From JACDBZ01 sp036262075 (GTDB taxonomy: Bacteria > Chloroflexota > Limnocylindria > QHBO01): 64,000 nt of DNA. Position 1 is the first letter of the stretch. Each line of letters opens with the position of its first letter. The stretch is taken from contig DATAJO010000013.1 in assembly GCA_036262075.1 (NCBI GenBank), positions 17,881 through 81,880 of the forward strand, in the 5' to 3' direction. Made by a program: the position numbers and the translations under genes. This document shows, piece by piece, positions 53,691-62,148 of this stretch. Below the pieces are notes generated by a model that was not told the origin of the DNA, did not search any database, and saw nothing but the letters and a program-made list of their open reading frames with translations.

Positions 53691-54014
53691 ATGTGGCTCC
53701 CGCTCGTCGGCCTGGCGCTCGGCATCGCGCTCGGCCTGGTGCTCAACGTCAACATCAGCCCGGACCTGGCGCGCTACTCGGCAGTCGCGATCCTGGCCGG
53801 CCTCGACTCGGTGCTCGGCGCCATCCGGGCCGAGCTGGACGCCCACTACGACAACCGGATCTTTCTCTCCGGATTCGTCACCAACACGCTCGTGGCGGTG
53901 GCGCTGACGTTCGTCGGCGACCGCCTGGGCATCGATCTCTACCTCGTCGCCCTCTTCGCCTTCGGCCTGCGCATCTTCCAGAACGTCGCGCTGATTCGAC
54001 GTCACTTCCTGTAG
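53691..54014 (+). CDS. Small basic membrane protein (DUF1290, Sbp-like)
   Basis: A 107-aa protein with three membrane helices (LPLVGLALGIALGLVLNVNI, the central AVAILAGLDSVLGAIRA amphipathic part, LVAVALTFVGDRLGIDLYLVALFAFGLRIFQNVALIRRHFL). It matches DUF1290 proteins such as Sbp of Firmicutes, found in the same place between divIB/ftsQ and ftsA/ftsZ. Role in division is inferred from position. ATG 53691; ribosome site is weak. Confidence 0.85.
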   Translation: MWLPLVGLALGIALGLVLNVNISPDLARYSAVAILAGLDSVLGAIRAELDAHYDNRIFLSGFVTNTLVAVALTFVGDRLGIDLYLVALFAFGLRIFQNVALIRRHFL

Positions 54015-54065
54015 GCTCGAACGGCACCGTGGGCGCATCGGGGCGCGCCATGAGCAGGAGGTAGC

Positions 54066-55298
54066 TTGGAACGCGAAGCGGTCCTCGTCGGCATCGACGC
54101 GGGCACGACGAAGGTCACGACCCTCATCGGCGAGGTGGGCCGGTCCGGTGACGTCAACGTCATCGGCTACGGCATCGCCCCGTCGGTTGGCATGAAGAAG
54201 GGGATGGTCGCGAACATCGACCAGACCGTGAACTCGATCGCCTCGTCCGTCGAGAAGGCCGAGCGGCTGTCGGGCTACAAGATCAGCTCCGCCTTCGTCG
54301 CGGTCGGCGGATCGCACATCAGCTCCCAGAACTCGCGCGGCGTGGTGGCGGTGTCGGGGCACAAGCGCGAGGTCAGCCGCGAGGACGTGGCGCGCGCCAC
54401 CGACGCGGCCCGCGCGGTGCAGGTGCCGTCGAACCGCGAGATCCTCCACGTCGTGCCGCGCGGCTACATCGTCGACGGCCAGGAGGGGATCAAGGACCCG
54501 CTCGGCATGAGCGCCGTGCGGCTCGAGGTCGAGACCCACATCGTGGCCGGCGCCGCGACATCGGTGCAGAACCTGTCGAAGTGCGTCACCAGCGCCGGCG
54601 TCCAGATCGACGAGATGGTCATCAGCTCGCTGGCCGCGGCGGAGGCGACGCTGACCGACACCGAGAAGGAGCTCGGGGTGCTCGTGGTCGACATCGGCGG
54701 CGGGACGACCGACCTCGCCATCTTCGTCGACGGCGCCGTCTACCACACCGCCGTCCTGCCGGTGGGCGGCATCAACGTCACGAACGACGTCGCCATCGGG
54801 CTGCGCACGAGCCTCAACCTGGCCGAGGAGATCAAGATCAAGCACGGCACGGCGAACATCGCCGAGGTCGAGCCGGAAGAGCTGCTGAACATCGCCGTCC
54901 TCGGCGAGGCCGGTGGCCAGACGATCCAGCGCCGCAAGCTGTGCGAGATCATCGAGGCCCGGATGAGCGAGATCTACAGCCTCATCCGCGAGGAGGTGAA
55001 GCGCTCGGGCCACGCCGGCATGCTCCCGGCCGGGGCCGTGCTCACCGGCGGCTGCGCTCGCCTCGCCGGGGCCGATGCGCTGGCGCGCGAGGCGCTCGAG
55101 ATGCCGGTCCGCATCGGCTCACCGCAGGGCGTCGGCGGGCTCATGGACCAGATCGGCAACGCCGCGTTCTCGACCTCGATCGGCCTGCTGCTGTGGGGCG
55201 CCCACCACATCGGCGACGAGCCCATCGGCTACGGCGCCAACGGCGTCAACCCGCTCTCGCGGGTCGGCGAATGGATCCGCAACCTGTTCCCCGGCTGA
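54066..55298 (+). CDS. ftsA: Cell division protein FtsA
   Basis: Actin-like membrane tether of FtsZ. The 410-aa protein has the phosphate-1 loop VLVGIDAGTTKVTTLIGEV, SHIS in the 1C domain, phosphate-2 VVDIGGGTTDLAIF and adenosine loop VLTGGCARLAGAD, and ends in an amphipathic helix (SRVGEWIRNLF) for membrane binding. TTG start at 54066, well placed after AGGAGG at 54056-54061. Followed by an inverted repeat and DnaA-like boxes before ftsZ. Confidence 0.95.
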   Translation: MEREAVLVGIDAGTTKVTTLIGEVGRSGDVNVIGYGIAPSVGMKKGMVANIDQTVNSIASSVEKAERLSGYKISSAFVAVGGSHISSQNSRGVVAVSGHKREVSREDVARATDAARAVQVPSNREILHVVPRGYIVDGQEGIKDPLGMSAVRLEVETHIVAGAATSVQNLSKCVTSAGVQIDEMVISSLAAAEATLTDTEKELGVLVVDIGGGTTDLAIFVDGAVYHTAVLPVGGINVTNDVAIGLRTSLNLAEEIKIKHGTANIAEVEPEELLNIAVLGEAGGQTIQRRKLCEIIEARMSEIYSLIREEVKRSGHAGMLPAGAVLTGGCARLAGADALAREALEMPVRIGSPQGVGGLMDQIGNAAFSTSIGLLLWGAHHIGDEPIGYGANGVNPLSRVGEWIRNLFPG

Positions 55299-55301
55299 CG
55301 A

Positions 55302-55374
55302 CGGTGGACAGGGGTGGGGATCGTCCACCGGCAGCGTCCGGCCTGTGGATAAGTCGGGGACGGATTGTGGAAAA
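55302..55374. promoter_or_regulatory. ftsZ upstream region: inverted repeat and DnaA boxes
   Basis: An 8-bp inverted repeat (CGGTGGAC 55302-55309, GTCCACCG 55323-55330) follows the ftsA stop. TGTGGATAA (55344-55352) is a perfect DnaA box on the minus strand and TGTGGAAAA (55366-55374) a one-mismatch copy in the same orientation, 22 bp apart. Confidence 0.6.
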
Positions 55375-55401
55375 CGTCGTACGTCGTCATACGCGGATCG
55401 G

Positions 55402-55407
55402 TAGAAT
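55402..55407 (+). promoter_or_regulatory. -10 element of an internal ftsZ promoter
   Basis: TAGAAT followed by CGG, 28 bp after the second DnaA-like box and 68 bp before the ftsZ start. No good -35, suggesting activator dependence or an extended upstream contact. Confidence 0.45.
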
Positions 55408-55475
55408 CGGCCAAGCCGCCGAAGGTCGCCCGTCCAGCTCCAGCCACCACACTGCCGCGCAGAGGATCACTCGAG

Positions 55476-56732
55476 ATGCCGCTCCGATCTGACTCCGAGA
55501 ACTTCGCGCTCATCAAGGTCATCGGCGTCGGCGGTGGCGGCAGCAATGCCGTCAACCGGATGATTCGCGCCGAGATGATGGGCGTCGAGTTCATCAGCGT
55601 GAACACCGATGCCCAGGCGCTGCTCCAGAGCGACGCGCCGCACAAGATCCGCGTCGGCGACAAGATGACGCGCGGCCTCGGGGCGGGCGCCGACCCGTCG
55701 GTCGGACAGCGCGCGGCCGAGGAGGACTCGGAGAAGATCTACGAGGCCCTCAAGGACGCCGACATGATCTTCATCACGGCCGGCATGGGCGGCGGCACCG
55801 GCTCGGGGGCGGCTCCGGTCATCGCCGAGATCGCGAAGGACCTCGGCGCGCTCACCGTCGGCGTGGTGACGAAGCCGTTCAGCTTCGAGGGCATGCGGCG
55901 CAAGCTCGTGGCGGAGCAGTACACCGAGCTCCTCAAGGAGAAGGTCGACACGCTCATCACGATCCCGAACGACCGGCTGCGCGAGGTCGTCGACAAGAAG
56001 ACCTCGATCGTCGACGCGTTCCGCGTCGTGGACGACGTCCTGCGGCAGGGCGTCCAGGGCATCAGCGACCTCATCACCGTCCCCGGCCTCATCAACCTCG
56101 ACTTCGCCGACGTGAAGACGATCATGCGCGACGCCGGCAGCTCGATGATGGGCATCGGCATCGGCACCGGCGAGAACCGGGCGGTCGAGGCGGCCCGCGC
56201 GGCGGTCATGAGCCCGCTGCTCGAGGTGAACATCACCGGCGCCCGCGGCATCCTGTTCAACGTCACCGGCGGCAGCGACCTCGGCCTGTTCGAGGTGAAC
56301 GAGGCGGCCGAGGTGATCCGCGAGGCGGCCGATGCCGAGGCGAACATCATCTTCGGCACCGTGATCGACGACCGCATGCGCGACGAGGTGAAGGTCACCG
56401 TCATCGCCACCGGCTTCGACGCGACGCGCAAGCCGAAGCAGCAGAACCGATACGGCGCGGAGTCGGCCGGCGGCGTCGAGCAGTCGCTCGACGAGCGCAG
56501 CCGCGAGATCCTGGCCGAGATCGAGCGCGATCGCGAGCAGCGCCAGGCGCTCGAGGACCAGATGGGCGACGAGTCGCCGTTCGCGCGGCCCTCGGAGCGC
56601 GAGGCGACGCCGACCGAGATCCGGCCCGCCGAGCGGCAGCCGCTCCCGGTCCGGCCGGCCAGCCTCGATCGGCCGTCCTACGGCGAGACCGACCTCGACA
56701 TCCCGTCCTTCCTGCGCCGCAAGAACGACTGA
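55476..56732 (+). CDS. ftsZ: Cell division protein FtsZ
   Basis: Tubulin-like GTPase forming the Z ring. The 418-aa protein starts at ATG 55476 after AGAGGA; the conserved core begins IKVIGVGGGGSNAVNRM, with the GTP signature GGGTGSGAAPVIAE, the synergy loop NLDFADVKTIM and a charged linker ending in the conserved tail DIPSFLRRK that binds FtsA. The C-terminal linker (about 50-60 residues) is Glu/Arg-rich. Internal promoter and DnaA-like boxes precede it. Confidence 0.97.
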   Translation: MPLRSDSENFALIKVIGVGGGGSNAVNRMIRAEMMGVEFISVNTDAQALLQSDAPHKIRVGDKMTRGLGAGADPSVGQRAAEEDSEKIYEALKDADMIFITAGMGGGTGSGAAPVIAEIAKDLGALTVGVVTKPFSFEGMRRKLVAEQYTELLKEKVDTLITIPNDRLREVVDKKTSIVDAFRVVDDVLRQGVQGISDLITVPGLINLDFADVKTIMRDAGSSMMGIGIGTGENRAVEAARAAVMSPLLEVNITGARGILFNVTGGSDLGLFEVNEAAEVIREAADAEANIIFGTVIDDRMRDEVKVTVIATGFDATRKPKQQNRYGAESAGGVEQSLDERSREILAEIERDREQRQALEDQMGDESPFARPSEREATPTEIRPAERQPLPVRPASLDRPSYGETDLDIPSFLRRKND

Positions 56733-56819
56733 CCGATGCGGGCGTTTCGCCCGCGTCCCGTCTCCTCGGCCCCGGGCCTCGACGTGGCCCTCGATCCTCC
56801 GCGTGGCATCCTGCGGCGC

Positions 56820-57509
56820 ATGGAACCCTCGGATGCGTTCGTGGCGGCTCTCCGCGAACGCCATGCGCGGCTGCTCGAGCGCCTGCGCGAGGTCGCGGCC
56901 CGGCATGGCCACGATCCGATGCGGCTGCGCGTCGTCGGCGTGACGAAGACCCATCCGGTCGACGTCGTGCGCGCCGCGGTCGCCGCGGGCATCGAGCGGC
57001 TCGGCGAGAACCGGGTGCAGGAGGCCGAGCCGAAGGTCGCGGCCGTCCCCGACGCCGAGTGGCATCTCGTCGGCCGGCTGCAGTCGAACAAGGTGCGCCG
57101 CGCCGTGCGTGCCTTCGGGGTGATCCACTCGGTCGACTCGACCGAGCTGCTCGAGCGCATCGACCGCATCGCCGACGAGGAGGGTCGCGCCCCGCGGGTC
57201 CTGCTCGAGGTCAACGTCAGCGGCGAGGCGACGAAGGCCGGTCTCGCGCCCCAGGAGGTCGCCGGCGTCCGCTCGCCGCGCGTGGCGCACCTCGTGGGCC
57301 TGATGACGATCGCGCCGTTCGGCGCGAGCCACGACGAGGCGCGATCGGCCTTCCGGCGGCTGCGCGAGCTGCGCGACGAGCTCGCCGGGCGCATCGGCCA
57401 GGAGCTCCCGGAGCTGTCGATGGGCATGAGCGCCGATGCCGAGGCCGCCGCGGCCGAGGGCGCGACGCTCGTCCGCATCGGCACCGCGCTCTTCGGGCCT
57501 CGGGCCTGA
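56820..57509 (+). CDS. PLP homeostasis protein (YggS/PLPBP family)
   Basis: Pyridoxal-phosphate-binding alanine-racemase-fold protein that keeps PLP and amino-acid levels in balance. The 229-aa product has the PLP lysine in RVVGVTKTHP, GENRVQEAEPK, WHLVGRLQSNK, VLLEVNVSGEATKAG, LVGLMTIAP and LSMGMSADAEAAAAEGATLVRIGTALFG. The start at 56820 gives a family-length N-terminus; an in-frame ATG at 56736, four bases after ftsZ in TGACCGATG, would add 28 residues. Commonly located after ftsZ in Gram-positive-type dcw clusters. Confidence 0.92.
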   Translation: MEPSDAFVAALRERHARLLERLREVAARHGHDPMRLRVVGVTKTHPVDVVRAAVAAGIERLGENRVQEAEPKVAAVPDAEWHLVGRLQSNKVRRAVRAFGVIHSVDSTELLERIDRIADEEGRAPRVLLEVNVSGEATKAGLAPQEVAGVRSPRVAHLVGLMTIAPFGASHDEARSAFRRLRELRDELAGRIGQELPELSMGMSADAEAAAAEGATLVRIGTALFGPRA

Positions 57510-57527
57510 CGCGCTATCCTGCGCGAC

Positions 57528-57800
57528 GTGCAGGCCGTTCTCGCCACCTTCGTACAGCTGCTGATCACCGTCTACCTGCTCCTCATCCTCGCCCGCGTCC
57601 TGCTGAGCTGGACGAACCCGATGGGCGGATTGGGCGGTGGCAGCGGCCTGACCGCGTTCGTCTACCAGGCCACCGAACCGATCCTGGCGCCGATCCGCCG
57701 CGTCCTCCCGCCGACCGGCGGCATCGACTGGTCGCCACTCATCGCGATGTTCATCCTCGGCGCGCTGCGACAGATCGTCGTCGGACTGCTCAGGTTCTGA
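57528..57800 (+). CDS. YggT-family membrane protein
   Basis: A 90-aa protein with two membrane helices (VLATFVQLLITVYLLLILARVLLSW and WSPLIAMFILGALRQIVVGLL) and the YggT signature LSWTNP followed by EPILAPIRRVLPPTGGIDWSP. Functions in this family are tied to division-site or envelope organisation in several bacteria. GTG start lies seven bases after TATCCT (57515-57520). Part of the yggS-yggT-DUF167 tail of the cluster. Confidence 0.88.
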   Translation: MQAVLATFVQLLITVYLLLILARVLLSWTNPMGGLGGGSGLTAFVYQATEPILAPIRRVLPPTGGIDWSPLIAMFILGALRQIVVGLLRF

Positions 57801-57814
57801 CGCGCACGGCGACG

Positions 57815-58087
57815 GTGGCCGATCTCAGCATCCGCGTCGTCCCGCGCGCCTCGGCCGACCGCGTCGGCCCCTACCGGGACGGTGTGCTGGCGGTGCGGAC
57901 CACGCGTCCGCCGACGGACGGCGAGGCCAACGATCGGGTCGTGCGGCTCGTGGCGCGGGCGCTGGACGTGGCGCCGAGCGCGATCGAGCTGGTGTCCGGC
58001 GCCCGTGGTCGCTCGAAGCGCCTGCGGATCGCGGGCCTCGACGCCGATGAGCTCGAGCGACGGCTGGCGCGCATCGGCGCCGATTGA
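57815..58087 (+). CDS. DUF167 (YggU-like) protein
   Basis: A 90-aa protein of the DUF167 family: LSIRVVPRASADRVGPYRDGVLAVRTTRPPTDGEAND with the conserved GxANxxV region and SGARGRSKRLRIAGLDADEL at the end. Role unknown, usually beside yggT as here. GTG start 15 bp after yggT. The TTGATG containing its stop codon doubles as the -35 of the tRNA-Val promoter. Confidence 0.85.
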   Translation: MADLSIRVVPRASADRVGPYRDGVLAVRTTRPPTDGEANDRVVRLVARALDVAPSAIELVSGARGRSKRLRIAGLDADELERRLARIGAD

Positions 58088-58113
58088 TGGTGACCTCGGA
58101 GGCTGGCTATACT
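58084..58113 (+). promoter_or_regulatory. tRNA-Val promoter
   Basis: TTGATG (58084-58089), 18 bp, TATACT (58108-58113), 14 bp before the tRNA 5' end. Confidence 0.6.
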
Positions 58114-58127
58114 TCTGGCTCCCCGAT

Positions 58128-58204
<77 letters not shown>

Positions 58205-58252
58205 CCCCCGTCCTCCTTCTCTCGCCTGCTGGCGGCTGCGCGCGTGCCTGAC

Positions 58253-58993
58253 ATGGCGCGCCCGGCGACGCCGTCGGGGCCGCCCGCCGCCGAGGTGCGC
58301 GCGATGTTCGACCGCATCGCGCCGCGCTACGAGGCGATGAACACCGTCATGACCCTCGGCCTCGACGCCGCCTGGCGACGGCGCGCGGTCCGTGCCACGC
58401 GCCTGGGGCCCGGGATGGCGGCCGTCGACGTGGCCTGCGGCACCGGATCGCTGACGCGCGAGCTGGCGCGCGCGGTCGGGACGGCGGGGACCGTCACCGG
58501 CGTCGACGTGTCGGACGGCATGCTGGCCGAGGCCCGCCGCCGCGGCGTGTCCGAGCGGGCGGCGACGGCGGAGGGGGCGGCGAGGCCGGAGTACCTGGTC
58601 GGGGATGCGCTCGACCTGCCGCTCGACGACGCCTCGGTCGACGCCGCCACGATCGCCTTCGGGCTGCGCAACGTGGCCGACCATCGACGCTGCCTCGCCG
58701 AGCTGGCGCGGGTGACGCGTCCCGGCGGGCGGGTCGTGGTGCTCGAGATCTCGACGCCGCGCGGCAGGCTGGGGCGGGTCCTGGCGGCGACCTGGTTCGC
58801 GCGGGTCGTGCCGCTGCTCGGCCGATTCGCCGGCGACGCGGCCGCCTACGGCTACCTCCCCGACAGCGTGCGCCGCTACCCGCCACCGGCCCGGATCGCG
58901 GCCGTCATGCGCGACGTCGGGCTGGTCGACGTCCGGTGGCAGGCGCTGCGGCCTGGCGGGCTGGTCACGCTCCACGTCGGGCGACGGGCCTGA
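58253..58993 (+). CDS. menG: Demethylmenaquinone methyltransferase (UbiE/MenG family)
   Basis: SAM-dependent C-methylation of the quinone ring, the last step of menaquinone synthesis. The 246-aa protein has FDRIAPRYEAMNTVMTLGLDAAWRRRAV, SAM loop DVACGTGSLTRELAR, VDVSDGMLAEARRR, FGLRNVADHRRCLAELARVTRPGGR and YLPDSVRRYP. Start ATG 58253; a GTG at 58244 is possible. Upstream in-frame sequence is inside tRNA-Val. Menaquinone fits the succinate dehydrogenase type. Confidence 0.9.
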   Translation: MARPATPSGPPAAEVRAMFDRIAPRYEAMNTVMTLGLDAAWRRRAVRATRLGPGMAAVDVACGTGSLTRELARAVGTAGTVTGVDVSDGMLAEARRRGVSERAATAEGAARPEYLVGDALDLPLDDASVDAATIAFGLRNVADHRRCLAELARVTRPGGRVVVLEISTPRGRLGRVLAATWFARVVPLLGRFAGDAAAYGYLPDSVRRYPPPARIAAVMRDVGLVDVRWQALRPGGLVTLHVGRRA

Positions 58994-58996
58994 CCG

Positions 58997-60196
58997 ATGC
59001 GGGTCCTGCTCGCCACCGAGTCGTACCTGCCGTACCTGTCGGGCGTCACCGTCTCGGTCGACGCGCTGGCCCGCGGACTCGGGGCGCGCGGCCACGAGGT
59101 CCTCGTCCTCGCCCCGCGGCCGGCCGACGACGCGCCGCTGCCGTCGATGGGCTCGCCCGGCCCCGAGCCGCGCTACGCCTGGCTGCCGTCGTACCAGCTG
59201 CCGCGCATCGCGCCCCCGATGTACCGCATGCCGCTGCCGCATCCCGGCGCCGCGGCCCTGCGGGAGGCGCGCGCCTTCGCCCCCGAGGTCGTCCACGCCC
59301 ACTCGCCGTTCGTCTCCGGCCACCTGGCGCGCAGCGTGGCGCGCGGGCGCCGCGCGCCGCTCGTCTTCACCCACCACACCCGCTTCGGCGACTACGGCCA
59401 TTACCTCGGCCCGCTGGCGGCACCGGGCCGCCTCCTCACCGAGGCCTACCTGCGGCGCTGGTGGTCCGGCTGCGACGCGGTCATCGCCCCGTCGACGGAC
59501 CTCGCCGACGAGATCTGTTCCCGCCTGGCCGGGCGTCCGGCGCCGATCGTGCGCGTCATCCCGACCGGCGTCGACGTCGACGGCCTGCGCGGCCTCGAGC
59601 CGCCCGACCTGCGCGCCATCCACGGCTGGGAGGCCGATGCCGTCGTCACCGCCTCGCTCGGCCGCCTGGCGCCGGAGAAGCGGCCCGAGCTCGTGCTCGA
59701 GGCGGTGGCCATCGCGCTCCGGACCGCCCCGCACGTGCGGCTGCTCGTCATCGGCGACGGGCCGTCCATTGCCGATCTGAGGCGGCGGGCCGCGGAGCCG
59801 GATCTCGCCGACCGCGTCGCCTTCACCGGCCGGCTCCCGCGCCCCGAGGCGCTCCGCGCGCTGCGCGGCGCCGACCTGTTCGCCTTCGCCTCGCGCACCG
59901 AGACCCAGGGCCTCGTCCTTGCCGAGGCGCTGGCGGCCGGGCTGCCCGCCGTGGCCGTCGAGGGTCCCGGCGTCCGCGACTCGGTCCGCGACGGGATCGA
60001 CGGGATCGTGGTGCCGCATCCGGGGCCCGACGCCGACGCGAACGCGCTCGGCGCGGCGATCGCGGAGCTCGCCACCGATGCCGCCGGGCGCGCCCGGATG
60101 GCGGAGCGCGCCCGCGAGGACGCGGATCGCTTCGCCGTCGGGACGCGGGTCGCGGAGACCGAGTCGCTGTACCTCGAGCTCGTCCGGTCGGCGTGA
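58997..60196 (+). CDS. GT4-family glycosyltransferase
   Basis: Retaining GT-B glycosyltransferase, 399 aa. N-terminal RVLLATESYLPYLSGVTVSVDALARGLGARGHEV, HAHSPFVSGH, then the donor domain RVIPTGVDVD, SLGRLAPEKRPELVLEA and the E-x7-E motif ETQGLVLAEALAAGLPAVAVEGPG. Closest in pattern to diacylglycerol glucosyltransferases and PimB-like lipid glycosyltransferases, so membrane glycolipid synthesis is the best guess. Starts 3 bp after menG in TGACCGATG. Confidence 0.88.
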   Translation: MRVLLATESYLPYLSGVTVSVDALARGLGARGHEVLVLAPRPADDAPLPSMGSPGPEPRYAWLPSYQLPRIAPPMYRMPLPHPGAAALREARAFAPEVVHAHSPFVSGHLARSVARGRRAPLVFTHHTRFGDYGHYLGPLAAPGRLLTEAYLRRWWSGCDAVIAPSTDLADEICSRLAGRPAPIVRVIPTGVDVDGLRGLEPPDLRAIHGWEADAVVTASLGRLAPEKRPELVLEAVAIALRTAPHVRLLVIGDGPSIADLRRRAAEPDLADRVAFTGRLPRPEALRALRGADLFAFASRTETQGLVLAEALAAGLPAVAVEGPGVRDSVRDGIDGIVVPHPGPDADANALGAAIAELATDAAGRARMAERAREDADRFAVGTRVAETESLYLELVRSA

Positions 60197-60202
60197 TCCG
60201 CC

Positions 60203-60230
60203 TTGCGCGGCCATCGGGGCGGCGTACAAT
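60203..60230 (+). promoter_or_regulatory. Promoter before the 89-aa protein and Nudix gene
   Basis: TTGCGC (60203-60208), 16 bp, TACAAT (60225-60230). The predicted start, near 60237, coincides with the ATG at 60238. Confidence 0.5.
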
Positions 60231-60237
60231 GCCCGCC

Positions 60238-60507
60238 ATGCGAGTGAGTCTGGTGGCCCGCTTCGTCTCCCACCCATCCTTCGACTTCGGCCCGCGCCGC
60301 GCGTCGCGCCGTGGGCCGCGCCTCGGCCTCGACCGTCCGGTGACCGTCTACCACCGGCCGCTGGCGCGTCGCGGTCGGACGCCGACCGTCTCGGCGCTGC
60401 GCTCCCAGACCAGCCGCTTCCGGTTCCCGGCCGTCGGCCGGGCCGCTCGCCTTCCCGCCCGCCGCACCGCGCTTCCGTTCGGATTGCCGCGCGCCCGCCG
60501 CGCGTAG
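60238..60507 (+). CDS. Arginine-rich small hypothetical protein
   Basis: An 89-aa very basic protein (Arg-rich, SFDFGPRRASRRGPRLGLDRP, ALPFGLPRARRA) with no recognised domain. Its ATG lies seven bases after TACAAT, so it would be translated from a leaderless mRNA; an ATG at 60229 in the same frame overlaps the -10. It may equally be an untranslated leader of the Nudix gene. Confidence 0.45.
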   Translation: MRVSLVARFVSHPSFDFGPRRASRRGPRLGLDRPVTVYHRPLARRGRTPTVSALRSQTSRFRFPAVGRAARLPARRTALPFGLPRARRA

Positions 60508-60515
60508 CGGCCATC

Positions 60516-60986
60516 GTGGCCGGCCTGCGCAGCGCGAGAGCCACCTCCGCCGGGGGAGTCGTCCACCGACGCGTCGACGGGCGCCTCGAGTTCCTCCTCG
60601 TCCATCGCCGCAACCCCCGCCTGTGGGCGCTCCCGAAGGGCACGCCCGACGCCGGCGAGACGATCGAGGAGACGGCGAAGCGCGAGACGCGCGAGGAGAC
60701 CGGCATCGAGGTCGAGATCGAGGCGCCGCTGCGCTCGATCCGCTACTTCTTCGTGCGCGGCCGGACGCGGTTCCACAAGACGGTCCATTTCTTCCTCATG
60801 CGCCCGGTGGGCGGCGCGATCGAGAACCACGACGCCGAGTTCGACGAGGTGCGCTGGGTGCCCGCCGAGGAGGCGCTTGCGCTGCTCACCCATGCCACCG
60901 AGCGGTCGGTGGTCGAGGAGGCGATCGAGCGCCTGAGCGATGGCGACGCCGCCGAACGCCGGGCCGAGGCGGAGGCATCCGCGTGA
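60516..60986 (+). CDS. Nudix hydrolase
   Basis: Hydrolyses a nucleoside diphosphate linked to another moiety. The 156-aa product has a complete Nudix box (G, five residues, E, seven residues, RETREETGI) at residues about 42-64 within PKGTPDAGETIEE, preceded by a strand with LEFLLVHRRN. Substrate unknown; the RNPRLWALPKGTPD form resembles diadenosine polyphosphate hydrolases and MutT-like clean-up enzymes. GTG start, stop overlapping gcvT. Confidence 0.88.
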   Translation: MAGLRSARATSAGGVVHRRVDGRLEFLLVHRRNPRLWALPKGTPDAGETIEETAKRETREETGIEVEIEAPLRSIRYFFVRGRTRFHKTVHFFLMRPVGGAIENHDAEFDEVRWVPAEEALALLTHATERSVVEEAIERLSDGDAAERRAEAEASA

Positions 60987-62107
60987 CCGAGGCGCCGATG
61001 CAGACCGAGCTGCGCCGCACGCCGCTCCACGATCGCCACGTCGCGCTCGGGGCGCGGATGGTGCCGTTCGCCGGCTACGAGATGCCGGTCCAGTACACCT
61101 CGATCATCGAGGAGCACCGGACCGTGCGCGACGCGGTCGGCGTGTTCGACCTGTCGCACATGGGCGAGATCGAGGTCCGCGGCGAGGAGGCGGTCGCGTT
61201 CCTGCGTTACGCCCTCGTCAGCGACCCCGGCGCGCTCGAGGTCGGCCAGGCGCAGTACTCGATGCTGTGCGAGGCCGATGGCGGGATCATCGACGACCTC
61301 ATCGTCTATCGCCTCGAGCCCGAGCGATTCTGGATCGTGTGCAACGCCTCGAACCGCGCCGCGGTCGTCCCGCACCTCGCCGCGCTCCTCGAGCGCGGCG
61401 ACTTCGGCGCCGGCCTCGAGGACCGCAGCGACCGCATCGGTCTCGTGGCACTCCAGGGCCCGCGGGCGGTCGACGTCGTCGGCGCGCTCATCGACCTCGA
61501 CCTGTCGACCATCGGCACCTACCGCGCCCGGCAGGGCAGCTTCGCCGGCGTGGACGCCCTCGTCGCCCGCACCGGCTACACCGGCGAGGACGGCTTCGAG
61601 CTGTTCGTGGATGCCCGGAAGGCCGGCGCCGTGTGGGGCGCGGTCCTCGAGGCGGGGGAGCGGCACGGCATCAGGGCCTGCGGCCTGGGGTCGCGCGACA
61701 CGCTCCGGCTCGAGGCCGGGATGCCGCTGTACGGCAACGAGCTCGGCCGCGACACGAACCCGTTCGAGGTCAACCTCGGCCGGGTCGTGAAGCTCGAGAA
61801 GGGCGAGTTCGTGGGCCGCGCGGCGCTCCAGGCGATCCAGCAGTCGGGCCCGGCGCGCAAGCTCATCGGCCTCCGCATCCTCGACAACGCCATCCCGCGC
61901 GGCGGCTACGAGGTCCGCGCGGACGGCCGGGCGGTCGGCCACGTCACGAGCGGGACGCAGTCGCCGACGCTCGGCGAGCGGATCGCGATGGCCCTCGTGT
62001 CGGCGGAGCTGGCGGGCATCGGCAACCGCTTCGAGGTCGTCGTCCGCGACCGCCCGTACGCGGCCGAGCAGGTAAAGTTGCCGTTCTACCGCCGCCCGCG
62101 CGACTGA
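60983..62107 (+). CDS. gcvT: Glycine cleavage system T protein (aminomethyltransferase)
   Basis: Transfers the methylene group from the H-protein arm to tetrahydrofolate, releasing ammonia. The 374-aa product has LRRTPLHDRHVALGARMVPFAGYEMPVQY, the catalytic DLSHMGEIEVRG (Asp), QYSMLCEADGGIIDDLIVYR, ARTGYTGEDGFELF and GLGSRDTLRLEAGMPLYGNEL. GTG start overlaps the Nudix stop (GTGA). First of gcvT-H-PA-PB. Confidence 0.95.
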   Translation: MTEAPMQTELRRTPLHDRHVALGARMVPFAGYEMPVQYTSIIEEHRTVRDAVGVFDLSHMGEIEVRGEEAVAFLRYALVSDPGALEVGQAQYSMLCEADGGIIDDLIVYRLEPERFWIVCNASNRAAVVPHLAALLERGDFGAGLEDRSDRIGLVALQGPRAVDVVGALIDLDLSTIGTYRARQGSFAGVDALVARTGYTGEDGFELFVDARKAGAVWGAVLEAGERHGIRACGLGSRDTLRLEAGMPLYGNELGRDTNPFEVNLGRVVKLEKGEFVGRAALQAIQQSGPARKLIGLRILDNAIPRGGYEVRADGRAVGHVTSGTQSPTLGERIAMALVSAELAGIGNRFEVVVRDRPYAAEQVKLPFYRRPRD

Positions 62108-62148
62108 CGCCGGCCGGCACCGTTTCCCGAGGGAGGACACCACGGCCG

